From Desulfobulbus oralis (lineage in GTDB: Bacteria > Desulfobacterota > Desulfobulbia > Desulfobulbales > Desulfobulbaceae): a stretch of 64,000 nt of DNA. The notes beneath the pieces are model-generated. The model worked only from the letters and a program-made list of their open reading frames with translations. It was not told the origin of the DNA and ran no database searches. The number at the start of each line of letters is the position of its first letter. Position 1 is the first letter of the stretch. Shown piece by piece: positions 44,187 to 53,749 of the stretch. The position numbers and the translations under genes are program-made. Location: positions 1,959,501-2,023,500 of the forward strand of contig NZ_CP021255.1 in NCBI RefSeq assembly GCF_002952055.1, given 5' to 3'.

Positions 44187-44786
44187 TTACAGCACGCCCT
44201 TTGAGGAAAGCTGACCCTTGAGCCCGGCAAGCGGCGTGACCGCGGCTCTCAGCGCCCGGCCCAGCGCCTTGAAAACGGCTTCCACGATGTGGTGGCTGTT
44301 TTCGCCGTGGAGCAGCTCCACGTGCAGGGTGCAACCTGCATGTAGGGCAAAGGCACGCAGAAATTCCTTGATCAGGCATGCGTCAAAGTCGCCGATTTTT
44401 TCCTGCGGCAGCTCCACATCGTAGTGCAGAAAGGGCCGGTTGGAGAGATCCAGGCAAACGCGCGCCAGCGTTTCGTCCATGGGCACATAGGCATGGCCAT
44501 AGCGGGCTATACCGGCCTTGTCGCCCAGAGCCTGGGCAAAGGCCTGTCCCAGGCAGATCCCCATATCTTCCACCGTGTGATGGCCGTCAACCTGGAGATC
44601 GCCCTGCGCCTGCAGACTGAGGTCGAAAAAACCATGCACTGCCAGCAGGCTGAGCATGTGCTCCATGAAGCCCAGCCCGCAGGCCACGTCGGCCCGCCCA
44701 CTGCCGTCAAGGAGCAGGTCGAGATGGATTCTGGTTTCCAGGGTGTGCCGCTCGATGCTGGCCTTTCGTCCCTTTGATTGCGCCAT
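44187..44786 (-). CDS. hisB: Imidazoleglycerol-phosphate dehydratase
   Basis: A 199-residue HisB of the monofunctional type, without the phosphatase domain. GLGFMEHMLSLLAVHG, DGHHTVEDMGICLGQA, and ENSHHIVEAVFKALGRAL hold the two Mn-binding HHxxE-type motifs. It catalyses the sixth step of histidine synthesis. No other his gene is adjacent. Alternative start at 44822 in the pgsA end is unlikely. Confidence 0.93.
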   Translation of the reverse strand: MAQSKGRKASIERHTLETRIHLDLLLDGSGRADVACGLGFMEHMLSLLAVHGFFDLSLQAQGDLQVDGHHTVEDMGICLGQAFAQALGDKAGIARYGHAYVPMDETLARVCLDLSNRPFLHYDVELPQEKIGDFDACLIKEFLRAFALHAGCTLHVELLHGENSHHIVEAVFKALGRALRAAVTPLAGLKGQLSSKGVL

Positions 44787-44805
44787 GGATAAGGTCCGGG
44801 GAAGT

Positions 44806-45375
44806 TCAGCGTTCTTCCACAAAGATGCTGCGGAGTTTGTAAAAATAATCCAGGCCGGACCAGACAGTCAGCACGAGGGCGACATACATGATGCAGCGGC
44901 CGATGGAGTAGATGGGCAGGAACGAGAGCAGGTGTTCGGGAAAGATGAGGAAGCCCAGGCCAATGTACTGCGAGGTGGACTTCAGCTTGCCCAGAAAACT
45001 GGCTGCCACCACCGTGCCCGTGGATGCGGCCACGCCACGCAGGCCCGTGATGACAAATTCGCGCACAATGATCACCAGCACCAGCCAGGCCGGAATACGG
45101 CCCAGGGGGATGAGCATCAGCATTGCCGTGGCAACCAGCACCTTGTCGGCCAGGGGATCCATCAGTTTGCCCAGAATCGTGACGCTTTCCCAGCGCCGTG
45201 CCAGGTAACCGTCCACCCAGTCGGAGCATGCGGCCAGAATGAAAACCAGAAGGGCCAGCAGGGCCGTGCCGGTGGTCTGCGGCCTCATCAGGAGAAACAT
45301 CAGCACCGCGGTGAGCAGAAAGCGGCCGCCAGTGATGAGGTTGGGGATGGTCAAAACTTTCCTATGCGTTTTCAC
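44806..45375 (-). CDS. pgsA: CDP-diacylglycerol-glycerol-3-phosphate 3-phosphatidyltransferase
   Basis: A 189-residue membrane enzyme. DWVDGYLARRW then GKLMDPLADK gives the CDP-alcohol phosphotransferase motif D-G-x-x-A-R-x8-G-x3-D-x3-D, with about five transmembrane helices. It makes phosphatidylglycerol phosphate. The GTG start at 45375 (KTHRKVLTIPN) overlaps the lytic transglycosylase stop (GTGA). Confidence 0.93.
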   Translation of the reverse strand: MKTHRKVLTIPNLITGGRFLLTAVLMFLLMRPQTTGTALLALLVFILAACSDWVDGYLARRWESVTILGKLMDPLADKVLVATAMLMLIPLGRIPAWLVLVIIVREFVITGLRGVAASTGTVVAASFLGKLKSTSQYIGLGFLIFPEHLLSFLPIYSIGRCIMYVALVLTVWSGLDYFYKLRSIFVEER

Positions 45376-46349
45376 TGTACGGTCACCAGTTGTTTTACCT
45401 TGATGGAACTCGTCTTGTCGGGTGTGGCGCTTTTCTGCGCATTCTGGGCCATGACCGCGGCGGCGGCCGGCGGCCGGGCGTCTGCGGCCGTGCCCTCGGC
45501 GCCGCTGCGGTAGGCTCGGTAGTGCCGCAGCACCTTGGCCACATAACCCCGGGTTTCCGGGATATTGGGCACGGCCCAGATGGGCGCGACCCGGTTGGGG
45601 CCCGCATTGTAGGCCGCAAGGCACAGCTCCAGATTCCCGCCGAACTGGTTCAGCATCTGGCGCAGATAGCGGGCGCCGCCAAAGATGTTCTGCCGGGCGT
45701 CGAAGGGATTGCGCACGTTGAGATCCCGTGCCGTGTCCGGCATGAGCTGCATCAGCCCCTGGGCACCTTTGGGGGACAGTGCATAGGGATTGAAGTTGGA
45801 TTCGGCCTTGATGACCGCCTTGATGAGCATGGGATCCAGCCGGTGGACGCGTGCCGCATGCTGGATATGCTCGTTGATGTCCCGGGGCGTGGCCGGATAG
45901 CTGTACCGGTAGCTGAAACCGTAGTTGTACATGGGGCTGGCCGCGCTCTGGCCCCCGTCGAAGAAGAACAGGTCATACATCTGCCTGGCGAGTTTGGTGC
46001 GTGGCCGGGTTGTGGCCGGGGCGGAGGCACTTGGGGCGGAGGAACTGCGGCTCGCAATGGTCCGCAGCAGCCGCTCCTCGTTGGACACCCGGGTGAAGGA
46101 CGTGCTTTCGAGACGGCTCGGGGCCAGCGGCTGGGTCTGCTGGCCAAAGAGACTGCCGCGGCCGGTGGCGGTGCGGGCGCTTCGGCGCTGGCTCACCGGT
46201 TTTGCGGTCAGCCTGTAGCGCCCGTCGCCCGGCGCGTTGGTGTAGTGATATACGCCCTTGGCGTCGATATAGGCATACATTTCGGCCTGGGCTGCCAGGG
46301 GCAGCAGCAGGACAAGACACAGACCAGCCGAAACCAGGGAGTAACGCAT
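45372..46349 (-). CDS. Secreted lytic transglycosylase with DUF4124 domain
   Basis: A 325-residue protein with signal peptide (1-22, cut near AAQA), a DUF4124 segment (MYAYIDAKGVYHYTN) and a C-terminal SLT domain: IKAVIKAESNFNPYALSPKG (catalytic Glu), GLMQLMPDTA and LCLAAYNAGPN. It cuts peptidoglycan. The start is preceded by the transaldolase stop at 11 bp. Between the two domains is a low-complexity linker. Confidence 0.9.
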   Translation of the reverse strand: MRYSLVSAGLCLVLLLPLAAQAEMYAYIDAKGVYHYTNAPGDGRYRLTAKPVSQRRSARTATGRGSLFGQQTQPLAPSRLESTSFTRVSNEERLLRTIASRSSSAPSASAPATTRPRTKLARQMYDLFFFDGGQSAASPMYNYGFSYRYSYPATPRDINEHIQHAARVHRLDPMLIKAVIKAESNFNPYALSPKGAQGLMQLMPDTARDLNVRNPFDARQNIFGGARYLRQMLNQFGGNLELCLAAYNAGPNRVAPIWAVPNIPETRGYVAKVLRHYRAYRSGAEGTAADARPPAAAAVMAQNAQKSATPDKTSSIKVKQLVTVQ

Positions 46350-46360
46350 AGTGCCTCCGC

Positions 46361-47005
46361 CTACTTCTGCCGTTTTTCCCAGTCGGCCAGGAACTGCTGG
46401 ATACCGCGATCGGTCAGCGGGTGCTTGGCGAGCTGGGCGATAACCTTGTAGGGAATGGTGGCGATGTCCGCGCCAATGCGGGCCGCATCCAGCACGTGCA
46501 TGGGGTGCCGCACCGAGGCAACGATGATCTCCGTGGTAAAGCCGTAGTTCCGGTAGATGGTCATGATGTCGGAGATCAGCTCCATGCCGCTCTGGCCGAT
46601 GTCGTCCAGACGGCCCACAAAGGGGCTGACAAAGGTCGCGCCCGCCTTGGCGGCCAGAAGCGCCTGGGCCGCCGAAAACACCAGGGTGACATTGGTCTTG
46701 ATGCCTTCGGCAGAGAGCAGTCTGACTGCCTTCAAGCCTTCCTCCAGCATGGGGATCTTGATCACGATATTATCCGCGATCCTGACCAGTTCCCGGGCTT
46801 CTCCGACCATGCCCTCGGCTTCGAGGCCGATCACCTCGGCGCTGACCGGGCCCTCGATCAGGCTGCAGATTTCTTTCAGAATGTCAGGAAAAGGACGGGC
46901 TTCTTTCGAGACCAGAGAGGGATTGGTGGTGACGCCATCGACCATGCCCAATGCGAGCGCTTTTTTGATCTCGTCCACATTGGCGGTATCAATGAAGAAT
47001 TTCAT
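46361..47005 (-). CDS. Transaldolase / fructose-6-phosphate aldolase
   Basis: A 214-residue TalC/Fsa-type protein: [44 protein letters not shown] (Schiff-base Lys), [18 protein letters not shown] and [14 protein letters not shown]. It exchanges dihydroxyacetone units between sugar phosphates. The start at 47005 overlaps the upstream gene stop by 4 bp. Confidence 0.92.
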   Translation of the reverse strand: MKFFIDTANVDEIKKALALGMVDGVTTNPSLVSKEARPFPDILKEICSLIEGPVSAEVIGLEAEGMVGEARELVRIADNIVIKIPMLEEGLKAVRLLSAEGIKTNVTLVFSAAQALLAAKAGATFVSPFVGRLDDIGQSGMELISDIMTIYRNYGFTTEIIVASVRHPMHVLDAARIGADIATIPYKVIAQLAKHPLTDRGIQQFLADWEKRQK

Positions 47006-47268
47006 GCTTGCTCCTTTTCCGGTTGTAAAAAAATGCGACGGCAGCTTTCGCTGCAAAAGTAGCGGATGCCCTCAGGCCGGTTCAGGGTCAGGGCCTGTTT
47101 GCGGGGTACGAGCCGGTGACAGACCGGGTCTTCCTCCAGAACGTCCTCAATCGCTTTGGTTTTTGCATCCGGCTGAAGCGCAGCCTGTCCCTGGCCGAGA
47201 TGTTTGCGCAGGCGCAGACCGGCATAAGCCGTCATTGCACCGAGGACCAGCAGGCGTGGCAGGAACAT
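47002..47268 (-). CDS. Small membrane-anchored TRASH/YHS-like metal-binding protein
   Basis: An 88-residue protein with one N-terminal hydrophobic helix ([17 protein letters not shown]) and a C-terminal C-x-n-C-x3-C pattern: DPVCHRLVP, then [12 protein letters not shown]. This is the YHS/TRASH-type zinc/copper-binding fold. The start at 47268 is from the first Met before the helix. Function in metal handling is inferred. Coupled to the transaldolase gene. Confidence 0.7.
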   Translation of the reverse strand: MFLPRLLVLGAMTAYAGLRLRKHLGQGQAALQPDAKTKAIEDVLEEDPVCHRLVPRKQALTLNRPEGIRYFCSESCRRIFLQPEKEQA

Positions 47269-47783
47269 AGGCAAATCTCCGTGGCAGATTCTGGAGCGAA
47301 ACATACAAAAAATTTGCCTTATTATATAGCCGGGCAAAAGGCTTTGTCTAACCATTTCGGCAGTGGCCAAAAGAAAAGGCTGACAGACGTCCATGAAGGC
47401 CGGGCGGCAGGGGCCATGGCCAGGCAGGGGAGGGGGCTTCCGAGCGCCTTGAACAAGGCGGGGCGGTCGCTCTGAAGTCAACGAAAAGCCGGGTCAGGGC
47501 CGCGCTGCCGTGGTGGCGCCTGCGGACGCGCCCGTCGATCGAAGGCCGCGTCCGCGGGGCCCGTGGTCATTTTTAAGGGTGTGATGCCCCTGAACATCTG
47601 CCGGGATGAACAGCACAAGAGGAGGCTTTGTCCCATCCGGCCGGTGCTGCTCTTTTATGTGCCACGCCCTGGCATTTTATGAATTCGCCGCTAGCATTTT
47701 GTTTTTATCTACGCTACGTTGAATTCCCCTCTCTCGTCATCTTTTTGGTAATCCCTCATCATCCTCAAACCAAAGGGTTCCTC
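47269..47783. other. Divergent intergenic region before hdrC
   Basis: 515 bp. The plus-strand frame from 47628 into hdrC does not look coding before 47784. The A/T-rich segments near 47310-47330 and 47695-47760 may hold divergent promoters. No riboswitch or repeat was recognised. Confidence 0.5.
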
Positions 47784-48365
47784 ATGAACGACGCTCTGAA
47801 CCTGAGTCGAATGCGTGATCCCTCCTTCACAGAGGAAGTGGAGGCACGTAGCGGACAAAATTTGTCGACCTGCTACCAGTGCGGCAATTGCACTGCCGGA
47901 TGTCCTGCAGGTTTGGCCTATGACCTGCCGGTGAACCAGATTATGCGAGGCGTGCAGTTAGGGCTGAAGGATGAAGTGCTGAACTCGCGTTCCATCTGGA
48001 TGTGCCTTTCCTGTTCCACCTGCAGCCTCAGATGCCCCAACGAAATCGAAGTTGCGGGCGTCATGGAAACCCTGCGCCACATGGCCCGTGAAGAGGGCCG
48101 CGTCACCGTCCCCAAGATGGAAAAATTCTGGTGGTCCTTCCTCGACACCGTACGCGCCTTCGGCCGTACCTATGAAGTGGGGACCATGGCGCTGTACATG
48201 ATGCGCAGCCTGCGCGTCACAACAGATGTCGACCTTGTCCCCAGCGCGCTTGCCAAAGGCAAGCTGGGCCTCAGACCCCACAAGATCCCGGGCGGCGCCG
48301 AAGCGGTTACCCGCATCTTCAGGCGCTACAGAGAGCGTGCCCAACGCGAGGGGGTGCGGCCATGA
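47784..48365 (+). CDS. hdrC: Heterodisulfide-reductase-like HdrC iron-sulfur subunit
   Basis: A 193-residue ferredoxin-like protein with two [4Fe-4S] motifs: CYQCGNCTAGCPAG (about 33-46) and CLSCSTCSLRCP (about 74-85). HdrC passes electrons from HdrA to HdrB. The start MNDALNLSRM follows the unlikely upstream frame. Start of a seven-domain operon hdrC-hdrB-hdrA-flxDC-flxB-flxA, with 4-bp overlap to hdrB. Confidence 0.9.
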   Translation: MNDALNLSRMRDPSFTEEVEARSGQNLSTCYQCGNCTAGCPAGLAYDLPVNQIMRGVQLGLKDEVLNSRSIWMCLSCSTCSLRCPNEIEVAGVMETLRHMAREEGRVTVPKMEKFWWSFLDTVRAFGRTYEVGTMALYMMRSLRVTTDVDLVPSALAKGKLGLRPHKIPGGAEAVTRIFRRYRERAQREGVRP

Positions 48366-49276
48366 ATTTTGCCTACTATCCCGGATGCTCGGCCATGGGC
48401 TCGTCCCAAGACTATGAACGATCCACCCAGGCCGTGTGCCGTGCGCTGGATATGAACCTGGTGGCCATCCCGGACTGGAACTGCTGCGGTTCAACCCCTG
48501 CCCATGCCGTGAACATTGAACTTTCCGCAGCGCTCTGCGTGCGCAATCTCGACATTGCCGCCCGCGAGCAGGCGGAGATTCTGCTCACTCCCTGCCCAAG
48601 CTGCCTGTCCAATCTGAAAATGGCGGCCAAACGTATGGAAAATCCGGAGTTCCGCAGTCGGGTCAACGAGTTGCTGGACAGCCCGGCTTCCGAGCAATGG
48701 CCACCGGTCACCTCGGTCATGCAGGGCATTGCCCGGCACTTCGACATGTCGGCCATCAAAAGCCGCGTCCGTACCAGCCTGAAGGGCCTCAAGCTGGCCG
48801 CCTACTACGGCTGCCTGATGAGCCGGCCGGCAGACCTCATGCAGTTCGAGGATCCGGAAAACCCGATGCTCATGGAGAACATGCTCTCCGCCTGCGGCGC
48901 GGAGCTGGTGGATTTTCCTCTGAAAACGACCTGCTGCGGCGCGGCCTTCGGTATTACCGAACGCCCGCTGACCGCCAGAAACTCGGGCCGTATCCTGGAA
49001 CTGGCCGCGACGCTCGGAGTGGACGCCATTGTGGTGGCCTGCCCCCTCTGCCAGATGAACCTCGACCTGCGCCAGAAGCAGGCCGGCCGGGCCGGGGAAA
49101 CCAGCTACAACATCCCGGTACTCTACTTCACCCAGTTGCTGGGTCTGGCCTTTGACCTGCCCAGGAAGGAACTGGCCCTGAACAAACTGACCGTCAGCGC
49201 CGACAGGCTGCTCGAAAAGCTGGCCGGGCTGCGCCGCAAGGATGAAAGCACAAGCACCGAAGGAGGCAGACAATGA
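48362..49276 (+). CDS. hdrB: Heterodisulfide-reductase-like HdrB catalytic subunit
   Basis: A 304-residue protein with two CCG domains: YYPGCSAM...WNCCGSTPAH and CLMSRP...TTCCGAAFG, followed by CPLCQMNLDLRQ. These hold the noncubane [4Fe-4S] clusters that reduce disulfides. In sulfate reducers the partner may be a protein such as DsrC instead of CoM-S-S-CoB. 4-bp overlaps on both sides show coupling. Confidence 0.92.
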   Translation: MNFAYYPGCSAMGSSQDYERSTQAVCRALDMNLVAIPDWNCCGSTPAHAVNIELSAALCVRNLDIAAREQAEILLTPCPSCLSNLKMAAKRMENPEFRSRVNELLDSPASEQWPPVTSVMQGIARHFDMSAIKSRVRTSLKGLKLAAYYGCLMSRPADLMQFEDPENPMLMENMLSACGAELVDFPLKTTCCGAAFGITERPLTARNSGRILELAATLGVDAIVVACPLCQMNLDLRQKQAGRAGETSYNIPVLYFTQLLGLAFDLPRKELALNKLTVSADRLLEKLAGLRRKDESTSTEGGRQ

Positions 49277-51234
49277 GAATAGGCGTCTTTATCTGCCACT
49301 GCGGCAGCAACATCGCCGGAACAGTTGACTGCGCCAGGGTGGCGGAAATCGCCCGCAGCTACCCGGACGTCGTGTATGCGACCGACCCGATGTACACCTG
49401 CGCCGAACCGGGTCAGGCGGCCATCGAGGCGGCCATTCACGAGCACAGGCTCGACGGCGTGGTCGTGGCATCCTGTTCGCCCCGCATGCACGAGACCACC
49501 TTCCGCCGTACCGTGGAACGGGCGGGGCTGAACCGCTACATGTTTGAAATGGCCAACATCCGCGAGCACGTCTCCTGGATTGGCAAGGACAGGGAGGCCA
49601 ATACCAACAAGTCTGCCGAACTGGTGCGTCTGGCGGTGGAGAAGCTCCGCAACGACAGGCCCTTGGTGGCCAAACAGTTCGACGTCAACAAGCGGGTGCT
49701 GGTCATCGGCGGCGGCGTGGCCGGCATCCAGGCGGCCCTTGACTGCGCGGAGGGCGGCATTCCGGTGGTGCTGGTGGAACGGGAAGCCACCATCGGCGGC
49801 AAGATGGCCAAGCTGGACAAGACCTTCCCTACCATCGACTGTTCGGCCTGCGTTCTGGGCCCCAAGATGGTGGACGTGGCCCAGCATCCGAACATCACCC
49901 TCTACGCCTACTCCGAGGTGGAGGAGGTGTCCGGCTTTGTGGGCAACTTCACGGTCAGAATCCGGAAAAAGGCGACCCACGTGGACTGGAGCCTCTGCAC
50001 GGGCTGCGGCGCCTGCACCGAGAAATGCCCCAGCAAAAAGACGCCCGACACCTTCAACGAATACACCGGCGACACCACTGCCATCACCATTGCCTTTCCA
50101 CAGGCCATTCCGAAAAAGGCGGTGATCAATCCGGAATACTGCCGCCAGCTCACCAGGGGCAAATGCGGCGTCTGCGCCAAGGTCTGTCCGACGGGCGCGA
50201 TCAAGTACGACATGGAGGACGAGGTCGTCACCGAAGAGGTGGGCAGCATCGTGGCGGCCACCGGCTATGACCTCATGGACTGGACCGTGTACCAGGAGTA
50301 CGGCGGCGGCGCCTATCCGGATGTCATCACCTCCCTGCAGTACGAGCGCCTGCTTTCGGCCTCGGGTCCCACGGGCGGTCACATCAAGCGGCCCTCCGAC
50401 GGGCGCGAGCCCAAAAACGTGGTCTTCATCCAGTGCGTGGGTTCACGGGACAGATCCATCGGCCGGCCCTACTGCTCCGGCTTTTGCTGCATGTATACGG
50501 CCAAGCAGGCCATTCTGACCAAGGATCATATTCCGGATTCCCACTCCGTTGTCTTCTATATGGACATCCGCGCGCCGGGCAAGCTGTACGACGAGTTCAC
50601 CCGCCGGGCCATGGAGGAGTATGGCACGGAATACATCCGCGGTCGCGTTTCCAGGATCTATCCGGATGGCAAAGGCCAGCTCGTGGTCATGGGTGTGGAC
50701 ACCCTCATGGGCAGGGCGGTGGAAGTCAGGGCCGATCTCGTGGTCCTTGCCGTGGGCATCGAGGCCAGCAGGGGCGCTGCCCAGTTGGCGGAAAAGCTGC
50801 GCATCTCCTATGATCACTTTGGTTTCTTCGTGGAAAGCCACGTCAAGCTGAAGCCCGTGGAAACCAATACCGCCGGCGTGTTCCTAGCCGGCGTTTGCCA
50901 GGGGGCAAAGGACATCCCGGCCTCGGTGGCGCAGGGTTCGGCGGCTGCGGCCAAGGTGCTGGCCCTCTTCTCCAGGGACAAGCTGGAAAACGATCCCCAG
51001 ATCGCCTCGGTGGATATCCGGCGCTGCGTGGCCTGCGGCAAGTGCATCCGCTGCTGTCCTTTCGGCGCCATCGAGGAAGTGGCATTCCGGGGCGAGACCA
51101 AGGCCCAAGTCATTGAAACCGTATGCCAGGGCTGCGGTATCTGTACCTCGACCTGTCCCCAGGGCGCCATCCAGCTTTCCCATGCAACCGACAACCAGAT
51201 TCTTGCGGAGGTAAACGCCTTATGCCAGTATTAG
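49273..51234 (+). CDS. hdrA: HdrA flavin-containing electron-bifurcating subunit
   Basis: A 653-residue protein. FAD Rossmann motif VLVIGGGVAGIQAALD near 140-155. Iron-sulfur motifs CTGCGACTEKCPS, CGVCAKVCPTG, CVACGKCIRCCPFG and CQGCGICTSTCPQG. The flavin in HdrA-type proteins can bifurcate electrons. It links FlxDC to HdrBC. The stop overlaps the flxDC start by 13 bp. Confidence 0.93.
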   Translation: MRIGVFICHCGSNIAGTVDCARVAEIARSYPDVVYATDPMYTCAEPGQAAIEAAIHEHRLDGVVVASCSPRMHETTFRRTVERAGLNRYMFEMANIREHVSWIGKDREANTNKSAELVRLAVEKLRNDRPLVAKQFDVNKRVLVIGGGVAGIQAALDCAEGGIPVVLVEREATIGGKMAKLDKTFPTIDCSACVLGPKMVDVAQHPNITLYAYSEVEEVSGFVGNFTVRIRKKATHVDWSLCTGCGACTEKCPSKKTPDTFNEYTGDTTAITIAFPQAIPKKAVINPEYCRQLTRGKCGVCAKVCPTGAIKYDMEDEVVTEEVGSIVAATGYDLMDWTVYQEYGGGAYPDVITSLQYERLLSASGPTGGHIKRPSDGREPKNVVFIQCVGSRDRSIGRPYCSGFCCMYTAKQAILTKDHIPDSHSVVFYMDIRAPGKLYDEFTRRAMEEYGTEYIRGRVSRIYPDGKGQLVVMGVDTLMGRAVEVRADLVVLAVGIEASRGAAQLAEKLRISYDHFGFFVESHVKLKPVETNTAGVFLAGVCQGAKDIPASVAQGSAAAAKVLALFSRDKLENDPQIASVDIRRCVACGKCIRCCPFGAIEEVAFRGETKAQVIETVCQGCGICTSTCPQGAIQLSHATDNQILAEVNALCQY

Positions 51235-52670
51235 AGGGCAAGGAATTGAGAATAGTGGGCTTTCTCTGCAACTGGTGCTCCTATGGCGGCGCCGATACCG
51301 CAGGTGTGGCCCGGGCAACCCAGCCAACCGATCTGCGCATCATCCGCGTGCCCTGCTCGGGCCGCATTGATCCGCTCTTCATTGTCAAGGCGCTGCTGAA
51401 CGGCGCGGACGGCGTTCTGGTCTCCGGTTGTCATCCCCGCGACTGTCACTACTCGGCCGGCAACTTCTACGCCCGCCGGCGCCTGGAAGTGCTGAAGCAC
51501 TTTCTGCCCGTTCTGGGCATTGACGAGCGCCGCTTCGAATACACCTGGGTTTCGGCCTCCGAAGGCCAGCGCTGGCAGCAGGTGGTCACGGTTTTCACCG
51601 AACGCATCCACAAGCTGGGCCCTGCGCCGCGCTTCGAGAACGCCGAACCGCTGATGAAGGTGGCGGACATGGCGCTCTCTTCCCTGCGCCCCCTGGGCAC
51701 CGGCCAGAAAGCGGCCTTGAGCGAACTCAAGGAGGCCATCAGGGTCAAGCTGCCCGAACTGGACTGCGTGATCGGCTGGCAGGAGGGCTACGACGCGGCC
51801 CACACGGTGCCCATCTTCATGAGGACGCCCGAGGATGTGGACAGGCTCGTGTGGGGGCCCTTCAACGTGAATAACCCGGCGACCTATCTGCCTGATTTCA
51901 AGGGCAAGAAGGTGGGCATTGTGGTCAAGGGCTGCGATTCGCGCTCTGTGGTCGAGCTGCTGCAGGAAAAGCTGGTCAAACGCGAGGACATCACCATCTT
52001 TGCCCTGCCCTGCGAGGGCACGCTGGACATGGACCGGGTGAATCAGGAGCTGGGGCGCTATACCACGATCGACCAGGTGGTTTACGACGAGGCTGGTGTG
52101 ACCATCACAGCGGATGGTCAGGAGCACCGCTTCTGCATGGCCGACTATGCCCAGGGCAAATGTTACGGCTGTACGACCCCCACGGCGGTGCTGTTCGACA
52201 CCCTGAAGGGTGAGCCCACCAGGGTGGAACCCGGGCCCTACACCCCGCCCGAACTCGCGATGCTGGACGCCATGACGCTTGATGAACGCATGGCCTTCTG
52301 GAACACCCAGATGGCTCGCTGCCTGCGCTGCTACGCCTGCCGCAACGCCTGCCCCATGTGCGTCTGCCGCGACTACTGCATTTCCGACAGCCGGGAGCCG
52401 CACTGGATGAGCCAGGAGGACAGCCCCAAGGAAAAGCTTTTCTACCAGACCATCCACGCCCTGCATCTGGCCGGGCGCTGCACCGGTTGCGGCGAATGCC
52501 AGCGCGCCTGCCCGGTCGGCATCCCGATCCTGGCGCTGCGCCAGCAGATCAGCCGTGCGGTGGCCCAGTTGTTCGACGGCTATCAGTCCGGACTCGATCC
52601 CGAGGTCGTGCCGCCGCTTCTGGGATATGAGGTGGAAGAGAAGAACATTCAAGAGAGGGAGTGGCAATGA
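51222..52670 (+). CDS. MvhD-like electron-transfer domain fused to FlxC-like iron-sulfur protein
   Basis: A 482-residue fusion. Residues about 1-145 are an MvhD/FlxD domain (FLCNWCSYGGADTAGV, VPCSGRIDPLFIVKALLNGADGV, SGCHPRDCHYSAGN) that carries electrons to HdrA. The rest resembles FlxC/FrhB-type proteins, with VVKGCDSRSVVELLQEK and ferredoxin motifs CLRCYACRNACP and CTGCGECQRACPVG. In Desulfovibrio these are separate genes as I recall. The start at 51222 follows GCGGAGGTAAACGCC. Expected to join FlxAB to HdrA. Confidence 0.85.
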   Translation: MPVLEGKELRIVGFLCNWCSYGGADTAGVARATQPTDLRIIRVPCSGRIDPLFIVKALLNGADGVLVSGCHPRDCHYSAGNFYARRRLEVLKHFLPVLGIDERRFEYTWVSASEGQRWQQVVTVFTERIHKLGPAPRFENAEPLMKVADMALSSLRPLGTGQKAALSELKEAIRVKLPELDCVIGWQEGYDAAHTVPIFMRTPEDVDRLVWGPFNVNNPATYLPDFKGKKVGIVVKGCDSRSVVELLQEKLVKREDITIFALPCEGTLDMDRVNQELGRYTTIDQVVYDEAGVTITADGQEHRFCMADYAQGKCYGCTTPTAVLFDTLKGEPTRVEPGPYTPPELAMLDAMTLDERMAFWNTQMARCLRCYACRNACPMCVCRDYCISDSREPHWMSQEDSPKEKLFYQTIHALHLAGRCTGCGECQRACPVGIPILALRQQISRAVAQLFDGYQSGLDPEVVPPLLGYEVEEKNIQEREWQ

Positions 52671-53740
52671 GCACGATCCGCTTTGTAAGCGCCGACGGCC
52701 TGCCTGCGTTTCTGGCCTATCTCTCGAAGGATGGCCGGCGCGTGTTGGCTCCGGTGGAAAAACCCGCCGACAAAAAGTCAGTGGTTTTTGAACCCTGGCA
52801 GGAGGGCCAAGCCTTTACCCTGGCCAAGGCCACCGTGCCTGCAAAGACAGCGGTGCTGCCGCAGTGCGAAACCCTGGTGACCTACAAAAAAATCAAGGAT
52901 CCGCAAGATCCCGGCAAGGTCAATCTGACGCTGGACGATAGCCCTGAGGCGCAGCCCACCGTGATCTTCGCCTGCCGGCCCTGCGACGCCAAAGGGTATG
53001 CGGTGCTGGACCGGCCCTATCTGCACGGTCCCTACGCGGATCCCTACTACCAGGCGCGGCGTGAGCAACTGACCGTCATCACCCTGACCTGTCCCAGGGG
53101 CTGCAACACCTGTTTCTGCCACTTTGTGGGCGGCGGACCGGCCTCTCCGACCGGTTCCGACGTGCTGATGACCGAGATCGAGGACGGTTTCGTGCTGCAG
53201 GCGCTGAGTGCCAGGGGGGAAGCCATTCTGGCCGAATCCGGGCTGGCTGACGGTTCGGATCGCATGGGCAAGGTCAAAGCCGCCCGCAAGGCGGCCAACG
53301 ACGGCCTTGTGCCCTCGCCCAACTGGCAGGTGGAGGAGGTCAGGCGGAAAGTGGCGGAGCGCTTCACGGATCTGGAGTTCTGGCAACGGCAGACCGAGCG
53401 CTGCATTTCCTGCGGCGCCTGCACCTACTTCTGCCCCACCTGCTACTGCTTCACCATTACCGATGAGGGCGAGGCGGTGAGCGAGCGGGGCGGACGCCGG
53501 CTCCGGAGCTGGGACAACTGCATGTCCTCGCTCTTTACCCGCGAGGCCAGCGGCCACAATCCGCGCGTGGCCAAGGCGGCCCGCATGCGCAACCGCGTGT
53601 CGCACAAGTATTCGACCTATCCTGAAACCTGGGGTTTCTTCTCCTGCAGCGGTTGCGGCCGCTGCATCAGCAACTGCCCCACCGGCATGGATATCCGCGC
53701 CATGGTGGCGGCAGCCGTCAACTACGGTAAAAACGAGTAG
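52667..53740 (+). CDS. flxB: FlxB/AsrA-like [4Fe-4S] protein
   Basis: A 357-residue protein resembling the sulfite-reductase A subunit (AsrA) and FlxB: two cluster motifs near the C-terminus, CISCGACTYFCPTCYC and CSGCGRCISNCPTG, preceded by CPRGCNTCFCHF. It relays electrons from the NAD(P)H/flavin subunit to FlxDC. The ATG at 52667, after GGGAG, overlaps the upstream stop by 4 bp. Confidence 0.85.
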   Translation: MSTIRFVSADGLPAFLAYLSKDGRRVLAPVEKPADKKSVVFEPWQEGQAFTLAKATVPAKTAVLPQCETLVTYKKIKDPQDPGKVNLTLDDSPEAQPTVIFACRPCDAKGYAVLDRPYLHGPYADPYYQARREQLTVITLTCPRGCNTCFCHFVGGGPASPTGSDVLMTEIEDGFVLQALSARGEAILAESGLADGSDRMGKVKAARKAANDGLVPSPNWQVEEVRRKVAERFTDLEFWQRQTERCISCGACTYFCPTCYCFTITDEGEAVSERGGRRLRSWDNCMSSLFTREASGHNPRVAKAARMRNRVSHKYSTYPETWGFFSCSGCGRCISNCPTGMDIRAMVAAAVNYGKNE

Positions 53741-53749
53741 GAGGGAGCC